From Entonaema liquescens (Eukaryota > Ascomycota > Sordariomycetes > Xylariales > Xylariaceae), in assembly GCA_902805475.1 (NCBI GenBank), contig CADCSX010000005.1, positions 817,501 to 881,500 of the forward strand: a DNA stretch of 64,000 nucleotides. Reading direction: 5' to 3'. The first letter of the stretch is position 1; the number at the start of each line of letters is the position of its first letter. Made by a program: the position numbers and the translations under genes. A model generated the notes under the pieces. That model was not told the DNA's origin. It ran no database searches and saw only the letters and a program-made list of their open reading frames with translations. Of the stretch, positions 27,101 to 40,093 are shown one piece after another.

Positions 27101-29549
27101 TACAATATTAGTAGCCGTGTTAAAGCGCACATTCTGACGACAGCACCCTCCAATCCGCTCATTGGTACGGCTTTGGCTCTTGAGGAGGAGCTAATCGTAT
27201 TGCAGGCTTCCGTAGAAGGTCAAGCGTTAGTGATTCGGCCAAGTTTGAGCTACCCATAATCGGGAATGCTCCTCCTTGCCGACGCCGAGTCTCTTTAGCA
27301 ACACGACGGATTTCGACCCCGGCTCGGCTATGTGACCGGGTATGGCACCGTACGTGCGGATAGTACGAGCGGAAGAAGATGCCGGAAGCTCGACGCTCCG
27401 TGTTGTTCGAGTCAAAACGACAACTGCGTTGAACCTTGTCGTGCCCTGACTAACTGAACTAAGCTATCCCATACCTCTGGGAATTCCAAGTTTATTTCCG
27501 GGCTAATGCACTATCATAGGATGATGAATATCTATCCACCACACATGATCGGAGCATGCTAGGCCGTATTTGGAATATAAGGACGAGTTAACTTCAGAAG
27601 GCTCTTCCTTTTCATAGAGCTCGTAGGCACCTCTCGTCGCGCAGCATCCCAACCTCGGATAAATCTGCGAAACGAACCAGTGTATTTCCTCGCCTTGAAA
27701 GTACGAGATTTTGTGGTACCCCGTGTCGGCCCAGGTAAGACGTGTAATTAATTTTCGGTAGCATCACAGAGAAGCACGACTGCTCGATGCCCCCTCCAGG
27801 ACCAATCGTGTCCTCTATGCCGGTTGTGCCGTTGCATGTCAGCCTGTGAGATCAGGACCCGATATGCTTTTCACCCGGAGCTTCTTCTTTGCTTTGCCTC
27901 CCCCCTCTTCTTCTCTCCAAAACCTTGCGGACTGTGCTCGGTTTAGGGTCATAACTAGTCTGTCACATCTCTTCTCGGACCATCAATGACTAATCGGATC
28001 TGCACCGGGGAGGGGAAAAAGAGGGCACAGACATCCAAAGGGGGAATGTTCCGTATCGATATCGATGCATGGACCCGTTTGAACGATCAGGGCGGGCGCA
28101 TAAGAGGCTCAACATTACCATATATGCTTTTTGCCATCTTTCCTATATTGGGTATTCTAATGAAATCTCTCAGTCACTATGACAATATGATGATCTGGTG
28201 AAGAATGGGGTGATACTAAACAGGTAATTGAGGAATGCAGCTAACAAGTTTGTCTTCCCCGTTTTGAGGTTCCTGACGTCAGTTTTTAGATGAGGGAAAG
28301 ACACGGTAGAAGGGATTCCCGGTCTCACAAGCTTTTTTTTTTTTTTCACTGAAAAAGTGAAACGAAGCGTCCAATAGCAGGCGGAAATTCTCCGAACGGG
28401 CGAACTTCGATATGCCGAGGCCTATGAAAAGGGAAAAGATGGCATGGCTAATTCAAGCTGGGCTCTAAAACATCCCTAAGCCGACAAATGATGAATACAC
28501 GCCCCCCTTTACGCCTCAGTGGAATATATCGCCCCTAGACTACCCTATCTACACACTACTTTTCTTTCCCTCTTCGCCTGGCGATATTGGCATCGTTAGC
28601 TCGCGAGCCTATTTGCTGTCGTGACACGTGAATCTCCTCTATCGCCCTCATGGCCTAGCAAAAACCTACGAGTGGCTCCTCAACGTCTCACGCGCGGGGG
28701 GCGAAGGGGAAATTGTCTATGGTTTATGAAAGAAATTAAATATATGCATATCTACCTGAGGTACCTGTCTATTCAATTATTCTCGCTAAAGTGGGTGGAC
28801 AGGTAGGTTAGGTAGGCAGGTATGTATGCCATGCATGCGCGCGAGCGGCATCGAAACGTGGTGTTTCTCCTCCACGCATGCGGTGCCACCCCAGCGTTTT
28901 CTCTCTCTCAGGAGATGGTGGTCTTGGGCTACGTCGGATCGCCTCGTCTCTTGGGGAGGGGAGCGAGTTAGATACCCAGGTAGGTAGTTCGTTAGCAGGA
29001 AAGGGGCGAGAGAAGCGGAGACCAGAGCATGCGGTGCTACTGGAAGTTGAAGCAATTTTTTTCTCTATCATCTCTAGATACGATGTAGAAAGGGGCGCGA
29101 AGCGCTAGGCGCGGCATTTTTATCATCTAGCTGTCTACCTATTTATCTCGCGTCATAGGGGACCCCCTATTCGGCCTATTGCTTCTGCGCTGCAGCTGCT
29201 TTGACGTATGTGGGCGAGCCGATCGAATTGATCAGGTCGCCTCTCTTCCAGTTGACGGGCGTTCCCTTCGCCCGTCTGGAGGTAGAGATTACGCCATTAT
29301 CCGTAGAAACTGGCATATATAAGCGAACAGAAACAGTTACAGGTCATAAACCTGCTTGCAGTCCTCTGGTTCTCTTTCCCTCTTTTCCCCCCTTCTTCAG
29401 TAAACCAGTTCGAACCATGTAGCGCGGAGCGGTAGTCGGGGTCGCACCACCCCATCCCTATTCCCTACTTTTTTTGCCCTTGCGTCACGGGCACCCGAGG
29501 AGGGGATTGGGGGTTTCGAACGTCGTGCATCCCATCCCCATCCCATGAT

Positions 29550-29565
29550 GGGGGGAGGGGAGGGG
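29550..29565 (+). other. G-run tract with G-quadruplex potential
   Basis: Runs of six, four and four G separated by single A (GGGGGGAGGGGAGGGG). The first run can supply two G-triplets, so a four-tract G-quadruplex is possible. It lies about 1.3 kb beyond the 3' end of the PKS. Confidence 0.35.
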
Positions 29566-30891
29566 AGAAGAAGCATGGGCCCCGTCGCCATGCGGCCGTC
29601 CGATATGCGCGTGTGTCGTGCGAGGGGGGAGGAGGAAACGATGGGGATGATGATGTTTCCTGCACGACACGATACGATAGGCCGTCAGCGCCACTACGTC
29701 GCATTCTGAGAGGAAAACCGGGAATCAGATGGTCCCCGGGCGCGAAGGCGTGGGAAACCCGGAGATGGGCTAGACGATGGATTGCCCCCCCATCGAACAT
29801 ACTTCTAGAAAGATGGAAAATGTGACGAAACTCCTCCACACCCCGATGCCGAGATCATGTCCCAAGGGCTCGGCGTGCAGCAAATGCCGTGTGGCATGGA
29901 CTTGATCCGGTGGGGGAATAGGCGAGGGACAGATGACTAAGGGGATTCGGAGGGATTCCGTTGGTAAGGCTTGGCTGGTTGTGCGATTGTGCGTGGGCAT
30001 GTTTGCTCTCGCATGCTAGAAGTCATCGCGAAAGGTTGGGGCAGGATTGGGATCGTGTAATATTTTTTTTGAGCCTCAAGATACTAATTGAAGCCCTATT
30101 TCGACCATGTCTTACAAACAAGCTCTGACCTTGAATCATGTTACAACCCGCAGCAAGGAAGAATGGCCAGACCTGGGTAAGGGGAAAACCTGTCAAAATG
30201 CTGAGACCACGGGTGAGGGCTGACTGCGTTGGTTACTACATAACGTCGTCGCTGATGCTGTGATGCTCAAAAGAAAACCGACGAGACGGGAAGAGACTGG
30301 CGCTAGGTAAAAGATGAAACAAACGGCTGGCACAATGATGGGAGTGAGACTTTGTCTTATGGGCAGATCGAATCATGTTGATGACCAAGTGTCGAACGAT
30401 GTCAATGCAGTGAGACTGTTACAGTGAAGCACAATTCAAGAATCACCAAGATGAAACAACGGGTGAAGTGGAAGTCAGAAAGAATATAAAGTGAGAGAAT
30501 CTATATATAAAGCTTCTTTAATGCCAGGACTGTCGTGATAAGAAAATCCTCATCTAAAAGAGGGGTTATAATTGAATACATCGTGGTAAGCCCAGTTAGT
30601 AGTAGTAGTGGTATGTATCAATGATCCGTGCCTGCGACAAAATTCTATGAGTAAGGTCCCGATCTTCATCTCACATATTCCCGCGTCCTCGCTGCGCCGA
30701 CTCCCTGTAGTGATTCTGATTTGAATGAGCCGACATCATTATGGACCCCGATTTGTCGCAAGCCCGTGTGTAAAACAAGAGAAAGAAAATGAGCGTAGCC
30801 CTCGGGGTTAATATATATACATTGTTCAGCGTATATAGTCTTACACGCACAAGAGATAGTAGTGAAAGAGATCTATGGAGCCAGCCGGAAT

Positions 30892-33800
30892 TTAACGGTG
30901 GATACCATCCCTCAAGAAACCGCCGAGCTGCTTCGCGAGGTCGCCGTGCATCATTGAGAAGTGATTGCCGGGCATGTGGTGGAACGTCATTTTCTCGACG
31001 TCGAGGTACTCATCCCAACGGTTAGGACCGAAATCAGTTCGGTTGTCAAGAAGGAAGAGGGCATGGCCGGTGGGGTAGGGGTCAGGGCGCGGGTCTGTAG
31101 GAAGCTTGCAAACACCGTCCTCACACCAGATAGTTGTCACCTTGGGGCACTTCTCCTTAGCGATCGGTTCCGCGGTGTAGTTGGACAAAGCGGTGACGGA
31201 GGCCGCGAAATGAGGTAAGAGCCAAGATGGGATCTTCTTGGCTTCGGCTCCGTCACCCTCTCCAAGGAGACCAATTTCGGCGAACCAAGCGTGGAGGCCA
31301 GCAGGTAGAGGCTCGATGGTGATAGGGCAAGGCGCGTCAATGATTAGGAGGTGAGATACTTCGTCGCCGGCCTTAGTTAACTGATTCACAATTTCGTAGG
31401 CGATGACACCACCGGCGGACCAACCAGAGACAGCGTAAGGTCCCTCTGGCTGACGGCGCTTCATCTCTTCAATGAACTTGGTAGCCATTCCGTATACTCC
31501 ACACTTGTATTCCTCGGGAGTCCTCATGAAAGGTGAGAACATACCCCAGACAGCAACGTCTGAGCCGAGATCCGAGATCTCTGTGTAGGATGTGGCGCTA
31601 CCACTTCCGTCGGGAATCATGAATAGCTGCTTAGTGGCGGTGCGGTGGTTGCCTTGTAGTAGTACAGAGGTTGCCTTTCGGTGAGGGTAAGCATCGGTGG
31701 ACGACACAGATTTTGTTACTGCAGTCTCGGTTTTAGTAGCAGCCTTGGGTTCGCTCTTGACCTTAGCTGGCTTCGGCGCGGCAGGCTTGGGGGCAGGTGC
31801 TGCACGCTTGGGCTTGTCCTCAATTCCAAGGGTTCGCTCGATATCCTTCAGCGAGGGATTGTGGCCTAGAAGATCGGCCGGGATGTTGAGACCGGTCTTC
31901 TCACGAAGTATACCCAGGATGGACAAGCTCATGAGGGAATCCATGCCAAGTGCCGCCAGATCGGGAGCAGCGATGATCTCCTCGACCTCGACGCCCATCT
32001 CGGCACAGATAGTTTCTCGCACCATCTGCTGAAGCTCGCTGTTACCTTCCGAACCACCGGATGCTTGCTCACCCTTTACGGAGCCCTTGTCACTCTCACC
32101 AGGGGTGGTAACCTCAGAGTCAGACTCAATGTCATCGTCGCTGTCAGAGGTACCGCTTGAGCCACTCGACTCGGAAACAACAGCCGCGGAAGACTCGAAT
32201 TGAGAGAGGAATTTCTTGAAGGCACTTATTGTGCTGTGGTCATTAAAGGCGTGGGAATCGATGTTCAATTCAAGCTCCTCACGGAGGCGGCCACTGATAG
32301 TGAGACCCATCAATGAGTCGACACCGAGGTCAGAGAAAGCGATGTTGTCCGCTAGCTCATCGTGGCTGACACCTGTTTCCTTGGAGATGATTTCCATGAC
32401 CTGCGCAGTAACAGATGTCTGGGCGAGCTTCTTGTTCACGGCTGGTAAGTTAGATTTAGTGACCTGCTTCTTCTCCTTGACTGGAGCTTTGGCGGCAGCA
32501 GGCTTAGCAGCAGGAGCCGCGCGAGCAGAAGCGGCGGCGGCAGCGCCTTGGGGAGGGAGGACAAGGTTAAGGACCTTCCGGGGAATAGCCTGGAAGCGGA
32601 TATCACCACCAATACCAATAAGCTTGTCGCCATCGAATATGTAAGCATCACCAGCCATCATCTTTGTGCCCTTAACATTTTGCATGCGGATGTAGCTCTG
32701 GTATGTCTTTGAACCATCTAGACGCTCAGCGAACCTGATACTGCCCCAGCCGTGAGAAATGTAGACCTGCTCACGGGAGTCAACAGCATCGGTGCCGTTA
32801 ACAATGAAGCCGGAAATGTGGCAAACTGAATCGATCCAGTATGGTGCTGTGTGGAATGTACCAAATTCAGGTCCAGCCTGGAAGACAACCTTAGCGGTCG
32901 CCTCGCAAGTGTCGCTGTCTAAGATTACAGATTCCATGCCTCGGTATTGCGGGTCGTAGTCAACGAGAGCTGAGAATAGTTTATAAGCAATACCCCGGCC
33001 GACCTTTGAAGCCTCACCGCGCTGCTCGGCAGCCTTAAGTGCGTCAATGCGGCCCTTGATCAGATAACTAACACGCTCGAACTCATCCAGCCACTGCTGG
33101 CAGTCGCCGAATAGGACTTTGCAGACAGCATGTTCAGCCTTCTGGGCGCCTTCACCAGTCGTAAAGGAGATATCAGCCACATTGTCGGCCACGTTGATCT
33201 TGACATGCATGCGTAGGATTTGACTTTCCGCCTTGGGGTTAAAGATAAGGGTCTTGGGGACCTCCATGTCAGCGACGTTCATACCAATATCCTTAGCATC
33301 AGGCTTTACAAGCTTGTAGCCGTACTCGCAAATAGTCATGGCCATATCGCCGTATAGAGTGCTGGGAGTAAGCGTGGTACCATTCACCCGGTGACCCTCG
33401 CAGATCTTGCGCATGTTCTTCTCTGCCAAGTCAGACTCTGTCTCGAGGATAACGATGTTACCGTTAACTTCCTCCTTGGTGACCTTCTGGACTGTAGTTG
33501 TCGATACCTTGGGCTTGCTCGGCTCAATGGCCTTAGTAGGAGCAGCCAAAGCGCCTCGGTTCTTGGTAAGCGACCAATCACCGGTGTACTGAAGCCAATA
33601 GTTCTTCAAGTCGAAGGAATAGGATGGGAGATCCAATAGGCGAACTGAAGAGTCGAAATCTCTGTGGTACTCGTTCCAGTCAATGTTCAACCCGGCTGAG
33701 TGGAAGGTACATAGCGTTGAGCTCAAAGTCTTGTAGGTGCTTTCATTGCGACGCAATGACGGTACGGCAATTGTGGTTGCACCAAACGCGGCCTTGACCA

Positions 33801-36800
33801 TGTTGGCACAGACAGGGTGCGGGCCGACCTCAAGCCAAACAGTCTTCTCATCGATTACACCGGATTGTTGAGCGGAAACAAGGCCACCAAGGAAGTTAAC
33901 AGCCTCGCGAGCGTGATCCCGAAGGTAAGCCGGGTTAATAGGCTCACCAGCGAGTAGCTTACCGTGAAGGGGAGAAATTACTGGGACCTTGGGTTCCTCG
34001 AAACGAACTGAGCGAGCCAGCTTCTCAAAGTCATCCAAGATGGGCTCCACCTGGGCAGAGTGGAAGGCGAAAGGCACCTTGAGCTGAGTGCACTTGAATC
34101 CAGCACCACCAAGCTGCTCAGCGATTTCAGCCACCTCAGAAGATGTTCCGCTAAGGACTGTTTCACGTGGGCCATTGATGCAGGCAATATTAGTCGACGA
34201 TGCACGATCGCCAAGTGCCTCCGAAACAGTCTCGACAGAGCCCTGTACAGCCAACATCGCATGGGTTCCTGCTGTGCACTTCTCAACGAGGAGCTGGGCA
34301 CGGGCACCAATGAGGTAGATTGTGTCGCTGGCGGAGAGAACACCTGCGACATGGAGAGCAGCATACTCGCCCAAGCTGTGACCGAGGACGGCGCTTGGGT
34401 GAATGTCCCAAGAAGCCCATAACTTGGCCAGAGCCATCTCGAAAGAAGCAAGTCCGAGTTGAACGACGACAGGGGAAAGCTTCTGGACCTCGGACTCGCT
34501 ACCGTCAATAAGAGGGAGGAATGATGGGAAGCCATGAATACGGGCGAGGTGGTCGTATTCATTGATAGCTCGGCGGAAAATAGAGTAGTGGGCATAAAGA
34601 TCTCTTCCAAGGCCAGCGTAGTGGGAACCTTGGCCAGTAAACAGGAATGCCACCTTAGGCTGCTCGGGAGAAACAGGGACGAAGTTAGACTTAAGGCGCT
34701 CTTTGATCGCTTCTTGGGCCTCGACCAAGCTCGTAGCAGTTATGTTCATTCGCCAGTAGTGTTGGATCTTACGAGCAGTGGTAGTGTAAGCCACGTGCGA
34801 GACGGAAGTAGAAGGATTCTCCTCCATCCAGTTAACCAGGTTTTCGGCGTTTCGTACCATGGCAGCCTTAGATTTAGCAGTGACAGTGATAACGTGGTGG
34901 CTGCGGGGATCTACAGTAGCCGTCTTGTAGCGGGGACCGTCCTCAAGCAGCAGACCGGTGTTACCACCAGCTGCGCTGAAGTTGTTAACGAAAACTCGTC
35001 TGGGCTTGCCATCTCTCCTTACGAAAGGTGTCTTGTGGAAAGCAATGTTTACGCCACGTTGCCCCAAGTCTGCGGGGAACGTCTTGTTGATCTCCTTTTT
35101 AATTCCGATATGAGGCGGGATTGCATTTTTCTTCAACATCATCAAGACCTTAATCAAGGCAGTAACACCAGAGGCAGCTTCACCGTGGCCCACATTTGCT
35201 TTAACTGCGCCGAGATAGAGAGGCCTGTCTGCAGGTCTGTGTCGGTTTGCTGGAGCGAAAACATCCGTGACGGACACCATTTCTGTGCCATCACCGGCCT
35301 GAGTTCCGGTACCATGCATTTCCACGTAATCAACATCATGCGGATCAACGCCAGCATCATCCAGAATAGCTGATGATAGAATAGATTGTGTCGGTCCATG
35401 GGGGTGCGTAATAGAGATAGCATCGGCGCTGTGATTAGTTTGCGTCCCTAGAATGACGGCGAGGATGTTGTCTTTGTCCGCCAAGGCATCGTCAAGCCTC
35501 TTGACAATTACCGAGGCGCAGCCATCGGCTCGGCAATACCCATCGGCATCATTGTCAAACGTGTTGCAATTGTGTTCCTTGCTTAAAAATTGTCCACGGC
35601 TAAGACCGCTAAAGATATCTGAGTTCGTCATGCAGGAAAGACCGCCAACGATCGCAGTGTCACATTCCTTTGCTCTCAAGGAAGTGCAAGCGACTTGAAG
35701 TGCAGCGGCACTAGATGAACACGCTGTGTCGATGTTCAAGCTGGGGCCGCTGAATCCGAAGTGGTAGTTGATCCTACCGGGACCAAAAGCACGCACACCG
35801 CCCGTGATGTAGTATGTATCAACTTCTTGGGCGGCGTTGATCTCACGCCAGTCATCTGACGTTTGACCATAGAACGTGCCGATTCGATCCAGCCTAGTGG
35901 ATGGCGTCCGATTCGGCACATAACCAGACATCTCGAGAGCCTCATATGCAGTGGTCAAGGCCATACGCTGCATCGGGTCGGTTTGTAGAGCCTCTCGCGG
36001 TGACATGTTAAAGAATCGCGGGTCGAAGAAACCCGGGTTCTCAATCCAGTTACCGTAAGGCGTGTGACTGGTGTTAATTGCTTTGCCGGTAGGGTCATAG
36101 TGAGTTTCGACCGGGAAACGATCAGCTGGGACGACACGATGGGCATCTATTCCCTTCTCGAGGAGCTCCCAGAGGGCTTCAGCACTGGCCGAATCCGGGA
36201 ACCGACCAGCCATGCCAACGATGGCCAATTTGCAGTTACCCGTAGATCCGTGGTTCCCAATCGAAGTCACCGCTGCCTCGCGAGAAACTTGAGGAGGCGG
36301 TCGAAGTACAACCTCTGATTTCGTTTGTGACCTCAGGACATTGGCCAACGTGCTCGCAGCCTGAGTCGGGCCATATGGGATGACTAAAATTCGGGATCCC
36401 TTAAATCCCCGGGCCTCGTTGGCGTTTCCGCTCAAAGCCTTGTGGAATAGTAAGGGTTCGTTTAAGATTTCGTGAACCACAGCTATGAGGAGAGATTTGG
36501 TATCGCTCTCAGGGAATGGTGCCCCAGTGACGGTAGACATAACGACACTTCGGGGTTTCGATCCTGTGAGCGCCGCGGTAACAGCCTCATCATCAAGGCG
36601 AAGCATCTCCCTGATGTCTACAGACCCGTGTAAGTGCTTCGCGTGGTATGGGCCATAGACGGGTATAGCTGTGGGCCTCGAATCGAATAGATCCTTGCCG
36701 AATAAAGATCTTAAAGTTGCTGGCGGACCAGATATCGCGATGTTATTCGCGGATACAGCGCTCACATAAGCCTGTGCTGCTTGGGAAATTCCCTTAACAG

Positions 36801-37486
36801 ATGATTAGATTCAGCATAGAAAATTTTATATCGGAATAATCTTACCTCTGATCTGTGAAACTCTGTAAGGATGGACTTTGCCTCCGCTTCTTTGGCGGCA
36901 GGCAGCACATATGTCCAGCTTTCTGACTCTTCTTTGGAGGGACTAAGCCTCTCTGCCAATGACGCTACGTGACATCCTGTTCTGAAGGCTAACAGGACGA
37001 CTTGAACGGCGATTGGGATGAGTGTCGAGAGCGAATAGCTCGACGCAATGGCCGTTGCCGCAAACAGCCCCGTGCATAGTCCGGAGAGTTTGGTATTTCT
37101 GTGGTCGGTTACATCTTCGTGCTCCTTTTCAGAACGACTATCAACGACGTTAGTAAAGATTCGTGGCCGATGAGAACTCGGTATCTGCCATACTCGATGT
37201 AGTGCGCCAGTTGGGCTATGCATAATAAAGCAGAGTCTATTCCGGGAAACTTTAGTCTCTGCTGGTGATATCTTTCATTGAGCTGTTGCAGCGTTCGGAA
37301 TACGGGGATCCGTCGGCGGCCCTCCCGAGGTAGACGGTCCACCTCGTCCCTTAAAGCATCGCCGGCTAATCGGAGGAATTCTTTTGATAGAACGCTCGGG
37401 TTCCCTCGTCTGTAAAACTCGGCCAGGAAGCCATGTGTGTCGAGGGACTGGTCCCCGAAGAGTAGGAAAGCCATCTGGTCCGCCAT
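30892..37486 (-). CDS. PKS1: Non-reducing polyketide synthase of DHN-melanin synthesis (T4HN synthase)
   Basis: Makes an aromatic polyketide, most likely 1,3,6,8-tetrahydroxynaphthalene, the first DHN-melanin intermediate. Exons are 37486-37194, 37137-36846 and 36792-30892, with introns of 56 and 53 nt, giving 2161 residues. Domains in order: SAT with GLCTG (Cys119) and a later His154; ketosynthase with DTACSSS (Cys553), HGTGT (His688) and NVGHGE (His731); acyltransferase with GHSLG (Ser1001); product template with a GHRVNG His near 1329 and Asp near 1516; ACP1 with GVDSL (Ser1688); a Ser/Asp/Glu-rich linker; ACP2 with GMDSL (Ser1814); thioesterase/Claisen cyclase with GWSAG (Ser1987) and a terminal His near 2139. 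Every catalytic residue I looked for is present and the frame is clean. A TATA-like box at 37569-37578 makes the ATG at 37486 preferable to the one at 37565-37567. The order SAT-KS-AT-PT-ACP-ACP-TE and the neighbouring Cmr1-type and reductase genes fit melanin. Related naphthopyrone synthases share this order. Confidence 0.93.
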
Positions 37487-37568
37487 CGTGTCTGTGATGG
37501 GTGAGGCTGGTGTTGTTTGTTGATTTAGATATTCCAAGCCGAGGGCGGCGGTCGAGGTGTCTTTCACT

Positions 37569-37578
37569 TATATATATC
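37569..37578 (-). promoter_or_regulatory. TATA-like box of the PKS gene
   Basis: On the minus strand GATATATATA lies about 83-92 nt before the chosen ATG at 37486 and only a few bases before an alternative upstream ATG at 37567. Transcription starting about 30 nt after a TATA box would exclude the upstream ATG, which supports the shorter N-terminus. Confidence 0.45.
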
Positions 37579-38690
37579 AGATTAACACAACAGAACTTGG
37601 ATAAAGCTAGCCTGAACTAAATATAACACCAGGATGGTGCCTAGTCCCATGTGTGTGTGATATCTACCACAATACCCCAGGTGTTACGACTAGAATCTAG
37701 GAGGGGGTGTGCAGAAGGAAACTGTGTACTCACACCCTGGTCTTCTTACAGTACCTCCAAGCAGTCCGGCGTCATTCGATTTCTCGGTGACCGAAGGTTT
37801 ATGGGAGATAAGCATTATATTACCATTTTGGGAGGGAGTAGTTGGGTGAGGGCTGCTACCCAGCTTAAGTGGATTATCCATGTCTTGTCCGAAGATACGG
37901 GTCGCGATAGGGGGTTAAGGCGTATCAGTCTCGACCTTTCGTTTGGGCTGAATGGTTCCAGAACCGACAGTATATTTCCAACTCCTAGCTATTGCATGCC
38001 CAGGTAACCTCACAGCGGATCCGTATCGCTCGGGGGAGATATGATTTACTCTGCCCTGACTAACTTGAGGCTCCCTCATACAGGCGCTACCCAGAAAAAG
38101 GCCTAGGGATTCTGACACAATAGGTATAGCTTCTTCGAAACTATAGGCGGGAAGGGCTTGTGTATTCTTTTCTCCCGGGTTTCCAATGAATTGCTGTTAA
38201 TCTTACTTGGGCGCCAGACGGTGGGTCGCTTGAAGTTGGCCGTTGGGGATGTCCGCCGAAGAGTGCAGGACTAGTAAGCTTTTGATGCACGTCAGGACGG
38301 AAGAGAATGAGAAAACTATACCATATCAGCCGTATTCAGTAAGTGTCCGCCACGAAAATAAGAAATAAAAATTGAAAACGGAACATTGTCATAGGGCGAA
38401 GTGAAACCCAGCCCCATCATAGGGAGATCATCGTGTCTCACTGAAGAAGAATGGGTTTATAGTACTGACGCCACTACCGGTTGCTGTAAGTGTACATATT
38501 GATATTGAAAAATGGCAATCGGCCATTTTCATCAACACCGGATTAAGTATTGGTAATGCTACCATGATGCTATTGCGTATCTCTCTCTGAACTATTCTCT
38601 TATTAAGGTGCTATTAACACAACCGTGCTAACTAGCATCGCACCAAAGAGACATGTAGAAGAGCCGCATCGAGACCTTCCTCGATGAAGT

Positions 38691-38910
38691 TTAGCTTGGG
38701 CTTAACCTTCTGAGCATCTCATCCATTTGCTTAAAGGCTCTAGTGGATATGTGGCTGCCCACTGATGAACAGGTACCGAGTACGACCGAGATTATGGTAT
38801 GGTTATCCATGTCTTGTGACGACAGGGAGTAGATAATGTGTACAATGTCTCTCGCCACTGTCTCGGGATTCCAGCCCAGAATTCTCAAAACGAACTTCGA
38901 GATACTCTGG
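38691..38910 (-). pseudogene. Possible decayed C-terminal coding fragment
   Basis: A minus-strand frame ending at 38691 reads like real protein over about 70 residues (core GWNPETVARDIVHIIYSLS, then a hydrophobic-amphipathic stretch to a stop). It has no start or credible N-terminal extension; upstream the frame turns into low-complexity nonsense. The style recalls helical C-termini of fungal regulators, but I do not recognise a family. It may be a relic of a gene between the PKS and the oxidase, or chance. Confidence 0.25.
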
Positions 38911-39181
38911 CATGTGCATGTACATGGAGGAGTCTCTTCAGCCGGCTACCTGTCGACATCCATCCATCGCCCATAGTTTTTACTCAAACGGAGACTTGCT
39001 GCAGCATGCCGGCACCCACGGACGGAGCTTTGCCGGTTTGGGAAGTAGTACAAGGATATCAGCATATTCATGGAGAGAATGTCAGACTTTAATTCTAGAC
39101 CTGGCGTTGTCCGCGAAGGCTAGAAAGTATTTGACATGTTGGTTGCATCTTTCGTAAGATGGAAGTGGTAAAAAGATGTAT

Positions 39182-39244
39182 GATGGATTGTGGATGGTGA
39201 ATGGTGAATGGTGAATAGTGGATGGTGGATGGTGGATGATGAAT
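39182..39244. repeat. GGTGAAT/GGTGGAT minisatellite
   Basis: About eight degenerate copies of a 7-mer alternating GGTGAAT and GGTGGAT, in intergenic DNA. Confidence 0.9.
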
Positions 39245-40058
39245 GAAATCCAAGTTCGCGTCTTTTGCCTTCAACGATTAGACGCAATTAGAGTCACCGA
39301 TTTAGTCATATCATTCTTGCTATATGGATAATTAGTATTTGATGTATTGCATGCAAAGAAATAGTTAAAATTGCTTATGAGAATTATTTAGTTCGCCATT
39401 TTAACTTATTAATAGTGTTAGGTACCTGGGTACTTAATGTAGATCTCATTTAACCCACTGTCAAGGTTCTATCTAGCATACGATGGAGCATATTACTGCG
39501 GCTTCCCTTGTACCTAGGGACTACTTAGATTATCTTATATCTTAATCTACAACACACACGATAGGAGTTTTAATTCGAATTACGCCTTTTGATTTACTTA
39601 TCTGTATAACATGTTCGTATAAACATGAGAATTCATAAATTTGGATTATAAGTATAAGGCTTTTACATTCAATAGTAAGAGGTAGGTACCCAAGTACATA
39701 AGATAGGTTCTAATTCTGTATTTACCCCTGGCTAGAGAATAGCTGGCGCAACATTCTTTCATCCCCCTACAGTAAATACAGACAGTGGAAAGCCATATAA
39801 GTTGATTTTAGGTCCATACATCATAAGGTACCATCACATTAGTAGGTAGTATCCAAACGCCACGTGGGATAGGGTATTAAAGTACTTTGTATATTTTCTG
39901 TATGACTTCCAGTTCGTCCTCTAATTTTTGTAAAGGCGTCAAACAAGTATCTTGTTGTTGCACCCCGTAATCTTCACTAAAACTCCCCTTTAAAATCGCT
40001 TATTCGTAACGCAAAGACTAGAATCCTCGTAGAAAAAGATTGCAATATCATGCTATCT

Positions 40059-40093
40059 CCCCTTTCCCTTTCCCTTTCCCTTTCCCTTTCCCC
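40059..40093. repeat. (CCCTTT)n tandem repeat
   Basis: Five copies of the hexamer CCCTTT. It is not a telomeric repeat (CCCTAA) and is internal. Confidence 0.95.

Larger units (their letters stand above)
22186..30891. other. Large intergenic region, no gene recognised
   Basis: An 8.7-kb gap holding no gene I can support. The first few hundred bases should contain the promoter and leader of the AflR-like gene, and the last few hundred the 3' end of the PKS transcript. It contains a TATTTCT repeat at 24084-24116 and a G-rich tract at 29550-29565. The long gap inside an apparent melanin cluster is unusual. Confidence 0.55.

Noticed and set aside
26773..27111. 112-codon + strand frame as a gene
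   Set aside because: The translation has no recognisable domain, no supported start context and no splice pattern, and lies in a region of many random short frames.
34534..35373. 279-codon open frame on the strand opposite the PKS ketosynthase region
   Set aside because: It lies fully inside the well-supported PKS coding sequence, and no domain or motif is visible in its translation. It is a shadow frame.
37651..38007. 118-codon + strand frame upstream of the PKS as a divergent gene
   Set aside because: The translation is unremarkable and overlaps the expected PKS promoter. No family resemblance was seen.
40059..40093. Telomere-like repeat
   Set aside because: The unit is CCCTTT, not CCCTAA, and the array is short and internal.
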